Positions 32,763 to 37,960 of a DNA stretch of 37,960 nucleotides are shown here, in pieces; position 1 is the stretch's first letter; each line of letters opens with the position of its first letter. Source of the DNA: Flavobacteriales bacterium (GTDB lineage: Bacteria > Bacteroidota > Bacteroidia > Flavobacteriales_F > PHOS-HE28); assembly GCA_016788485.1 (NCBI GenBank), contig JAEUSV010000153.1, forward strand, positions 1-37,960, given 5' to 3'. The notes under the pieces were generated by a model. The model was not told the origin of the DNA and did not search any database. It saw nothing but the letters and a program-made list of their open reading frames with translations. The position numbers were made by a program, and so were the translations under genes.

Positions 32763-33668
32763 GTGGAGTGGAAGCAGGCCCTGATCGATCTGCGCGTGCA
32801 CCTGAAGCTGGAGCGGTCGTTGAGCGACCGCACGGTGGAGGCCTACCTGCGCGACCTGGGGAAGCTGCAGGCCTTCGCCGAGCAGCACACGCCGCCGTTG
32901 AAGCCCGATGCGCTCACCCTGGAGGACCTGCAGGCCTTCACCACCTGGGTCTCGAAGCAGGGCCTGGGCGCCACGAGCCAGGCGCGCCTGTTGAGCGCCG
33001 TGCGCGGCTTCTACCGCAGCCTGCGCCGCGAGAAGGTCGTGGACGCCGATCCTACCGAGCTGCTCGAGAGCCCGCGCACGGGCCGCTACCTGCCCACCTT
33101 CCTCACCGTGGCCGAGGTCGACGCCATCGTGGCCGCGCTCGACATGAGCCGTCCCCTCGCCCACCGCGACCGCGCCATCGTGGAAACGCTTTACGGCTGC
33201 GGGCTTCGCGTGAGCGAGCTGTGCGATCTGCAATTGAGCCGCCTGCACTTCAGCGAGGGCTTCATCCGCGTGGTGGGCAAGGGCGACAAGGAGCGGCTGG
33301 TGCCCATCGGGCCCGAGGCCATGCGACAGATCACGCGCTACCGCGACGAGGAACGCGTGCACCTGCCCGTGCAGCCCAAGGCCGCGGACCTGCTCTTCCT
33401 CAACGCCCGCGGAGGCCGGCTGTCGCGTGTTTCCGTGTTCAACCTGGTGAAGCGCCTGGCCGCGCTGGCCGGCGTGCGCAAGACGATCAGCCCGCACACC
33501 TTCCGGCATTCGTTCGCCACGCACCTGGTGGAGGGCGGCGCCGACCTGCGCGCGGTGCAGGAGATGCTCGGCCATGCCAGCATCACCACCACGGAGATCT
33601 ACACGCACCTCGACCGGGAGTACCTGCGCAGCAACATCCTGCGCTACCACCCCCGCGTGGCGAAATAG
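32763..33668 (+). CDS. xerD: site-specific tyrosine recombinase XerD
   Basis: Tyrosine recombinase that resolves chromosome dimers at dif, acting with XerC. It has 301 residues, the normal length. The N-terminal SAM-like DNA-binding domain starts WKQALIDLRVHLKLERSLSDRTVEAYLRDLGKL. The catalytic residues are visible: Arg149 in CGLRVSELC, Lys about 173 in GKGDKERLVP, His245 and Arg248 in HTFRHSFATHL, His271 in LGHASITTTEIYTH and Tyr280. Start taken as GTG 32763 because it gives the standard N-terminus; no ATG is at that point, and an upstream start would add unconserved residues. Chromosomal in type rather than a phage integrase. It ends 2 nt from a convergent gene. Confidence 0.96.
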   Translation: MEWKQALIDLRVHLKLERSLSDRTVEAYLRDLGKLQAFAEQHTPPLKPDALTLEDLQAFTTWVSKQGLGATSQARLLSAVRGFYRSLRREKVVDADPTELLESPRTGRYLPTFLTVAEVDAIVAALDMSRPLAHRDRAIVETLYGCGLRVSELCDLQLSRLHFSEGFIRVVGKGDKERLVPIGPEAMRQITRYRDEERVHLPVQPKAADLLFLNARGGRLSRVSVFNLVKRLAALAGVRKTISPHTFRHSFATHLVEGGADLRAVQEMLGHASITTTEIYTHLDREYLRSNILRYHPRVAK

Positions 33669-33670
33669 GA

Positions 33671-34381
33671 TCAGTCGATCCGGATCCGCTTGTAGCGGTC
33701 GAGGAACACGCCCTGCGCATCGGTGCGCGGCGCGGGCCGGCCCAGCAGGTCGTAGCGCGGCGCGTTCGCGTACCGCGGGGCCTGCAGTTCGGGGATGGCC
33801 GTGAGCGTGGCCGGTGAGGTGACGATGCGCACCTCATCGAGCACCCAGGCGCCACCCTGGCCCTGATCGGCCTGGAGGATGAGCTGGAAAAGGCCCATGG
33901 CGTTGCCTTCCTGGGCGGCCACCACGCCCAGGTCGGTGAACACCGTGGTGGTATAGGCCTCGTCCACCGGCACGGAGCCTTCGGCGTTGACAGGACCGTT
34001 GTTGAGCGCGGCGGAGACGCGCAGCATCACGGGCCCGTCGGCGGTGCGGCGGTGACGGATCACCACGCTGTCGATGTGCAGGGGTTGCAGGGTGAGCGCC
34101 GAGAGCATCAACCGGTGCTGGTCGTCGGCCATGGCCGGCCAGCCGGTGGTGAAGAGCGCATTGTCAGCCGTGGTGACCGGGTGCGGGCATACGTCGATGG
34201 ACAGGGAGGCCAGGTCGGTGCCGATGAGGACCGCGCCGGAGGAAGTGGGCATGTTGCAGGCCGTGCAGCCGCTGTCGCAATTGAGCACCTGCCCGCAGGG
34301 CTGGTTCAACCAGCGGTAGTCCAGCGTTTGGGCCTGGAGCACGGCGGGCAGGGCGATCAGGGCGAGAAGGACAAGGCGCAT
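33671..34381 (-). CDS. secreted Cys-rich protein of unknown function
   Basis: A 236-residue protein with a signal peptide (MRLVLLALIALPAVLQAQ), otherwise unrecognised. The mature N-terminus is cysteine-rich, with CGQVLNCDSGCTACNMP giving a C-x6-C-x3-C-x2-C spacing, and another Cys in SIDVCPH. The middle is beta-rich, with a possible jelly-roll module (LHIDSVVIRHRR, VMLRVSAALNNGPVNAEG, FQLILQADQGQGGAWVLDEVRIV). The last 25 residues, with YDLLGRP, recall the start of a T9SS sorting domain but are too short for a typical one. It converges on xerD with a 2-nt gap. No promoter box is evident. The 75-nt gap upstream holds nothing I can support. Confidence 0.7.
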   Translation of the reverse strand: MRLVLLALIALPAVLQAQTLDYRWLNQPCGQVLNCDSGCTACNMPTSSGAVLIGTDLASLSIDVCPHPVTTADNALFTTGWPAMADDQHRLMLSALTLQPLHIDSVVIRHRRTADGPVMLRVSAALNNGPVNAEGSVPVDEAYTTTVFTDLGVVAAQEGNAMGLFQLILQADQGQGGAWVLDEVRIVTSPATLTAIPELQAPRYANAPRYDLLGRPAPRTDAQGVFLDRYKRIRID

Positions 34382-34456
34382 CGGCACGGCGGACCGGGGT
34401 GATGTGATCCCGGCTCCGGACCCTTCAACGCAGGAACGTGCTCCGGGGTTTGGTGC

Positions 34457-35500
34457 TCACCCTTCGCCCCGGTCGAGCTCGAGCACATGGTGCAGGTGCA
34501 GCTCGAGCACCTGGCCCATGGTGGTGCAGGAGCGCAGGGCCTCCAGTCCGTGCAGGTCCGCCAGTTCACCGGCCAGCTGCGCCACGTGCGCGGGGGTGCT
34601 GATCACATCGTCGCGCATCACGACGAAGAGCTGGGCCAGCTGCTCGTGCGAAAGCCGGTAGCGCTTGCGCAGGTTGGCTCGCTCCTCGTTGGCGTACTGG
34701 GCCGCCGTCTCCGGACCGATGGTGCGCTGGGCCATCTCCACGTAGGGCCGGTTCTCCTTGAAGAACTGCGGCAGGTAGATGCGGTAGCGCCCTTCGAAGC
34801 TCTGCTGGTCGAAGTCGATGCTCCGGATGCGGTACTGCACCTGGTCGAAGTCCTGGATCACGTCCACCACGAAGTTGTAGGCCCGCATGTCGCCGAGCAG
34901 GCGAACGAAGCAGCGCTCGTTGAACTTCACGAACTCCTTGCTCAGGCGCACGAGGTTCATGTTGCCGTGGTAGAGCTGCGGTGCCGCGATGAAGTCATCG
35001 CCCGGCACGCCGATGATGTGCTCCTCGACCAGCGTGCCCTCGCCCACCATGTAGTTGATGCGGTTGGGGCTCAACAGGTGCTCCAGTTCCAGCCCATAGA
35101 TGCGGCTGGCATCGGGCTTCTTGATGTAGTAGTAGTCGTGGTTGTCGTTGATCAGGTTGAGGATCTTGATCCGGAAGGGCTGACTGTTGCCGTAGATGCA
35201 GTAGTCGATGCTCGCCACCCGCAGGTAGTCGATGGGGCGCCCATCGGCGATCAGCAGCTGGTACACGGCCACCAGGCGCTCGTGCAGGTCGGCCTGGTCC
35301 GACGGGCGCAGCAGCACGGTGTTCCACAGGGTCTCCCGCCCGGCGGCATCGCGTTGGGGCATGAGGCTGTCGTACCGGAGCAGGTCGGCATAGACCAGGG
35401 GCAGCCGGGTGGACCGCGAATGGTCGCGGAGGTAGTCCCACAAGGCCGGGCCCACGGGGTACATGGGCTTCTTGTGCGCGATGTGGTTGGGGTCGTTCAT
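34457..35500 (-). CDS. uncharacterised protein with kinase-fold-like motifs
   Basis: A 347-residue cytosolic protein that I cannot place in a named family. A kinase-like layout is suggested. DYYYIKKPDASRIYGLELEHLLSP (about residues 115-140) offers a beta3-type Lys and a helix-C-type Glu. LVEEHIIGVPGDD looks like a hinge. GDMRAYNFVVD resembles the catalytic-loop pattern (D-x4-N) of aminoglycoside phosphotransferase-like enzymes. RIRSIDFDQQSFEG (near 228) resembles the metal-binding D-F-D. This is inference from motif order. The stop of the chitinase gene overlaps its ATG (ATGA), so it is made with a secreted GH18 enzyme. Confidence 0.6.
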   Translation of the reverse strand: MNDPNHIAHKKPMYPVGPALWDYLRDHSRSTRLPLVYADLLRYDSLMPQRDAAGRETLWNTVLLRPSDQADLHERLVAVYQLLIADGRPIDYLRVASIDYCIYGNSQPFRIKILNLINDNHDYYYIKKPDASRIYGLELEHLLSPNRINYMVGEGTLVEEHIIGVPGDDFIAAPQLYHGNMNLVRLSKEFVKFNERCFVRLLGDMRAYNFVVDVIQDFDQVQYRIRSIDFDQQSFEGRYRIYLPQFFKENRPYVEMAQRTIGPETAAQYANEERANLRKRYRLSHEQLAQLFVVMRDDVISTPAHVAQLAGELADLHGLEALRSCTTMGQVLELHLHHVLELDRGEG

Positions 35501-36591
35501 GGGGCCTGGAGCGCATCATGGATCGCCTGGAGCAGACCGTTGCTCAGCTTGTCCTCACCGAGCTGCCAGAACATGAGGCCGCCGAGCCCTTCGCGCCGCA
35601 CGTACCGGGCCTTCTCCGCCAGGCTGGTCGCATCGTCGAAGGTGGCGAACTCGCGTGTGCTGGCACGGTAGGCATAGGGCGCTCCGGCCTTCGCATCGCG
35701 GTACAGCGCCCAGCCCCTGGCCGGCGCGATGGCGGTGTCGACCACGCTGTAGCGCATGTAGGTGCTGAACACGCCGGGCCGGTGCAGCCCGTTGCCGGTG
35801 GCGTCCACCTCCTTGAACACCCGGGCATAGAAGGCTCCGCCGATCACCACCTTGCTGCGCGGCACACCGAGGGAATCGAGCAGGTGCACGGCCCGCTCGG
35901 CGCTGGCCGATTGAGCGGGCGTGGCGTGGAGCGGCGTGTGATGGCCGGTGCGGGTGCTGAAGCCGTGCACCAGGTCATAGCTCATCACGTGCACGCGATC
36001 GGCCACGGCCATCACGCTGTCCCACTCGAAGCCCTTCACCAGGCACTCGTCCGTTCCGCCCGCGGCAAAGGTGATCTCGTAGCCCTCACCCAGCTCACGC
36101 CGCAGCTCGCGCACCAGCAGGGTGAAGTTGTGCCGGTCGGCATCGGCGTACGGATGGCCTGGAAAGCCCTGCACCGCCGGATACTCCCAGTCGAGGTCGA
36201 TGCCGTCGGTCCAGGTGCGCTTCAGCAGGGCCTTCACGCTGCGGGCGAAGGTGGCGCGTCCCTCTACGCGGGAGAAGGTCTCCGAGCAAGGCTCGCAGCC
36301 GCCCCAGCCTCCCAGCGACACCAGCACTTTCAGCTTGGGGTTCGCGCGCTTGGCCCCCACCAGGTCGCGCAGCACCTTCACCTGCTTGTCCGCCACGATG
36401 AAGCTGTCGTTGCGCAGGTGACCGAAGCTCCAGATCACGTGCGTCAGCTGGTCCATGCGCCGCATGGGCACGTCGCGCCCGTCGCCGGCATAGTAGCCGA
36501 TCACCAGCGGGGAGCCGCCGACCTGTGCGCAGGCCTGGGCGGCCGTGAGCAGGCAGGCCATCAGCAAAGGCAGCACCGCGCGGATCCTCAT
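35497..36591 (-). CDS. secreted GH18 chitinase-like glycoside hydrolase
   Basis: A 364-residue secreted enzyme. A signal peptide (MRIRAVLPLLMACLLTAAQACAQ) leads into a single GH18 TIM barrel: VIGYYAGDGR, LKVLVSLGGWGG (the S-x-G-G motif) and DGIDLDWEYP (near 127-137), which contains the D-x-x-D-x-D-x-E catalytic signature with the acid Glu. Later pieces are VHVMSYDLVHGF, ALYRDAKAGAPYAY and GLGGLMFWQLGED. GH18 enzymes cut beta-1,4-N-acetylglucosamine links in chitin or peptidoglycan-like chains. No T9SS tail or carbohydrate-binding module is present. TAGCTTGG lies 4 nt before the ATG. It is translationally coupled to the kinase-like gene. Confidence 0.93.
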   Translation of the reverse strand: MRIRAVLPLLMACLLTAAQACAQVGGSPLVIGYYAGDGRDVPMRRMDQLTHVIWSFGHLRNDSFIVADKQVKVLRDLVGAKRANPKLKVLVSLGGWGGCEPCSETFSRVEGRATFARSVKALLKRTWTDGIDLDWEYPAVQGFPGHPYADADRHNFTLLVRELRRELGEGYEITFAAGGTDECLVKGFEWDSVMAVADRVHVMSYDLVHGFSTRTGHHTPLHATPAQSASAERAVHLLDSLGVPRSKVVIGGAFYARVFKEVDATGNGLHRPGVFSTYMRYSVVDTAIAPARGWALYRDAKAGAPYAYRASTREFATFDDATSLAEKARYVRREGLGGLMFWQLGEDKLSNGLLQAIHDALQAP

Positions 36592-36595
36592 GCCG

Positions 36596-36603
36596 CCAAG
36601 CTA
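36596..36603 (-). promoter_or_regulatory. -7-like box of the chitinase gene (TAGCTTGG), 4 nt from ATG
   Basis: On the minus strand TAGCTTGG ends exactly 4 nt before the chitinase ATG. The 36-nt spacer to the next gene contains no other obvious element. Confidence 0.45.
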
Positions 36604-36627
36604 CACCGCCGGCCGAGGACGCGCGGT

Positions 36628-37296
36628 TCAGAACACCCCCACCTTCACGGCGAAGGTGGCGTTGAATCCATTGAGGGCGTCCTTGGAGGTGGCGGGCAGC
36701 AACACATCGCTGGTGTACCGGTACGAAACCCCGAGGCCGAGGCGCACGAGCTTCACCATGTTCACCTCCAGGTCGATCCCCGGCTCCACCACGAAAAAGG
36801 CCTGCACATCATCCTCCCAGTTGGCGGGATCCCATTCGTCCGGCAGGTCGGTGAAGGTCTGGTAGCCGCAGCCGCCCGCCCCGATGAGCACGGGAAGGCT
36901 CACATGCACCGGGCTGCGGTAGGCGATGATGGGCTCGATGAGGAGGCCGCCATAGCCCATCTGGAAGCGGCTCTTGTCGTACAGGTCCCGGCCCTTCTCC
37001 ACGAGATAGGAGTCGTACGAGGTGTTGTTCACCGGGGTCACCAGGCCGTGGCCGGCGATGCCCAGGGTGAAGCGGTGGTCGATGATCCATCCGCCGCGAA
37101 CGCCCACCAGCATCGCGTCCTGGTCGAGCACGCGGGTGTAGGACGCGGTGGGCGCTCCCCAGCCCCCGTTGTGCACATCGTGGTCCGATCCGAACAGGGT
37201 GCGCATCGCCTGGTCCGTGGGCTGCTGGGCCCGGGCGTTGATCGTGAAGGTGAGCGTGGCCGCCAGCGGAAGCCAGCGCAGGAAGGAGGTGTTCAT
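36628..37296 (-). CDS. outer-membrane beta-barrel-like protein
   Basis: A 222-residue protein with a signal peptide (MNTSFLRWLPLAATLTFTINARAQ, cleavage about residue 24). The rest alternates short hydrophobic and polar stretches ending in aromatic-rich strands: VGVRGGWIIDHRFTLGIAGHGLV, FQMGYGGLLIEPIIAYRSPVHVSLPVLIGAGG, LVRLGLGVSYRYTSD and FNATFAVKVGVF, with a C-terminal Phe as in outer-membrane barrels. An eight- to ten-strand barrel is plausible. Function unknown. The start ATG 37296 gives a normal signal peptide; a longer in-frame start at 37563 gives no sensible N-terminus. The 188-nt spacer to ppsA holds only the inverted repeat near 37466. Confidence 0.75.
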   Translation of the reverse strand: MNTSFLRWLPLAATLTFTINARAQQPTDQAMRTLFGSDHDVHNGGWGAPTASYTRVLDQDAMLVGVRGGWIIDHRFTLGIAGHGLVTPVNNTSYDSYLVEKGRDLYDKSRFQMGYGGLLIEPIIAYRSPVHVSLPVLIGAGGCGYQTFTDLPDEWDPANWEDDVQAFFVVEPGIDLEVNMVKLVRLGLGVSYRYTSDVLLPATSKDALNGFNATFAVKVGVF

Positions 37297-37465
37297 CCGA
37301 TCGTCGTTTCCCCTGTGACAACGAACCGGTGGAATACCCCCATCGTGCCCGGCACGTTCCGCGTTGTTCGGACGATCGTGCTGTCCCAAGCGGTGCACGA
37401 CGCGCACCTTGCGGCCGCCCGGAACCCGCATGCGGCAACCAACGTTCAAGGCCACGTCCATTCCA

Positions 37466-37483
37466 TGTACCCTCTTCTGTACA
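37466..37483 (+). promoter_or_regulatory. inverted repeat immediately before ppsA
   Basis: TGTAC (37466-37470) and GTACA (37479-37483) are inverted repeats 8 nt apart, ending 1 nt before the ppsA ATG. Could be a regulator site or a start-codon hairpin; the arms are short. Confidence 0.3.
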
Positions 37484-37484
37484 C

Positions 37485-37960
37485 ATGAGCACGCCCCCCT
37501 ACCTGAAATGGCTCCACGAGGTGGAGCTGAGCGACATCGACACCGTTGGTGGCAAGAACGCAAGCCTCGGCGAAATGATCCGCAACCTGGGCCGGCTGGG
37601 GGTGCAGGTGCCCGGCGGCTTCGTGGTCACCGTGGCCAGCTACCAGGCCTTCATCGCGCACAACGACCTCGACCAGAAGATCCGCGACATCGTCGCCAAG
37701 CTGAACACCGATGACGTGGAGAACATCCGCCGAACCGGCCTGGCCGTGCGCACACTGATCAAGAACGGCAAGTTCCCCGAGGAGATCTGGCGGGGCATCC
37801 TGGAGCGGTACGACGAGATGAGCAAGCAGTACGGCAACGAGCAGACCGATGTGGCCGTGCGATCGAGCGCCACCGCGGAGGACCTGCCCGACGCCAGCTT
37901 CGCGGGGCAGCAGGAGACCTTCCTCAACATCCGCGGGCACCAGGACCTCATCGCCGCGGT
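37485..37960 (+). CDS. ppsA: phosphoenolpyruvate synthase (C-terminus beyond window)
   Basis: Converts pyruvate and ATP to phosphoenolpyruvate, AMP and phosphate, for gluconeogenesis in the cytosol. Only the first 158 residues of a protein that is normally about 800 are present. They match the PEP/pyruvate-binding domain: DIDTVGGKNASLGEMIRNL, VPGGFVVTVASYQAFI and VAVRSSATAEDLPDASFAGQQETFLNI, the last being the ATP-grasp-like signature of PpsA. The distinction from pyruvate phosphate dikinase is based on the compact ASLGEMI spacing and LPDASFAGQQ; the defining central and C-terminal domains are outside the window. Confidence 0.93.
   Translation, partial: MSTPPYLKWLHEVELSDIDTVGGKNASLGEMIRNLGRLGVQVPGGFVVTVASYQAFIAHNDLDQKIRDIVAKLNTDDVENIRRTGLAVRTLIKNGKFPEEIWRGILERYDEMSKQYGNEQTDVAVRSSATAEDLPDASFAGQQETFLNIRGHQDLIAA

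Noticed and set aside
32763..33668. XerD as a prophage or integrative-element integrase next to tRNA-Ser
   Set aside because: The protein has the standard chromosomal XerD length and motifs, is paired with aroQ, and lies 3.2 kb from the tRNA; no attachment-site repeat or phage gene is seen.

Overview
The window is GC-rich (about two thirds by eye) and almost fully coding, and comes from a chromosome of a member of Bacteroidota, probably a Flavobacteriia-like lineage. The evidence is gldA/gldF/gldG genes, two secreted proteins with type IX secretion (T9SS)-like C-terminal tails, a GWxTD-domain protein, Bacteroidota-style TAnnTTTG-like -7 promoter boxes, and the neighbourhoods phoH / SAM hydroxide adenosyltransferase and aroQ / xerD. 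I see no phage, insertion sequence, CRISPR array or plasmid gene.

Layout. (1) 1-3 kb: phoH (cut by the left edge) diverges from a SAM hydroxide adenosyltransferase gene coupled to a small ABM-like gene, then a TPR protein; a CTTGNNN heptamer array follows. (2) 3.1-8.8 kb: gldF, a small membrane gene with a cytochrome-oxidase-like motif, gldG, a DUF4340 gene, dnaN and a META-domain gene. (3) 8.9-14.6 kb: a 3-hydroxyacyl-CoA dehydrogenase, PaaI-type thioesterase and PaaJ-type thiolase, which look like lower phenylacetate degradation. They are interrupted by yceI, DUF2461 and ogt; a DUF1801/YdeI gene follows. (4) 14.6-18.8 kb: a second gld-type ABC cluster with its own ATPase. (5) 18.8-24.3 kb: a membrane glycosyltransferase, then a tightly overlapped four-gene operon: C39-like peptidase, RimK-type ATP-grasp ligase, GCS2-type glutamate-cysteine ligase homologue, N-formylglutamate-amidohydrolase homologue. 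(6) 24.4-29.5 kb: a LamG protein and an M36 metalloprotease, both with T9SS-like tails, a PhnP-like phosphodiesterase, a palindrome-rich non-coding block and tRNA-Ser(UGA). (7) 29.7-38 kb: GWxTD protein, family 2 glycosyltransferase, aroQ, xerD, a Cys-rich secreted protein, a possibly kinase-fold protein coupled to a GH18 chitinase, a barrel-like outer-membrane protein, and the start of ppsA.

The best candidate for an undescribed system is the four-gene operon at 20.2-24.3 kb. It joins two unrelated amide/peptide-bond-forming enzymes with a cysteine peptidase and an amidohydrolase, all translationally coupled, behind a putative operator of two 9-bp direct repeats one helical turn apart. It may make and process a small glutamate- or cysteine-containing peptide or tag a protein; the product cannot be read from sequence. 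Other items worth attention are -7-like boxes placed exactly 4 nt before several start codons (suggesting leaderless mRNAs), the two parallel Gld ABC clusters, the palindrome block beside tRNA-Ser and the kinase-like protein. All function calls rest on motif and family recognition from the translated sequence; no database search was possible.
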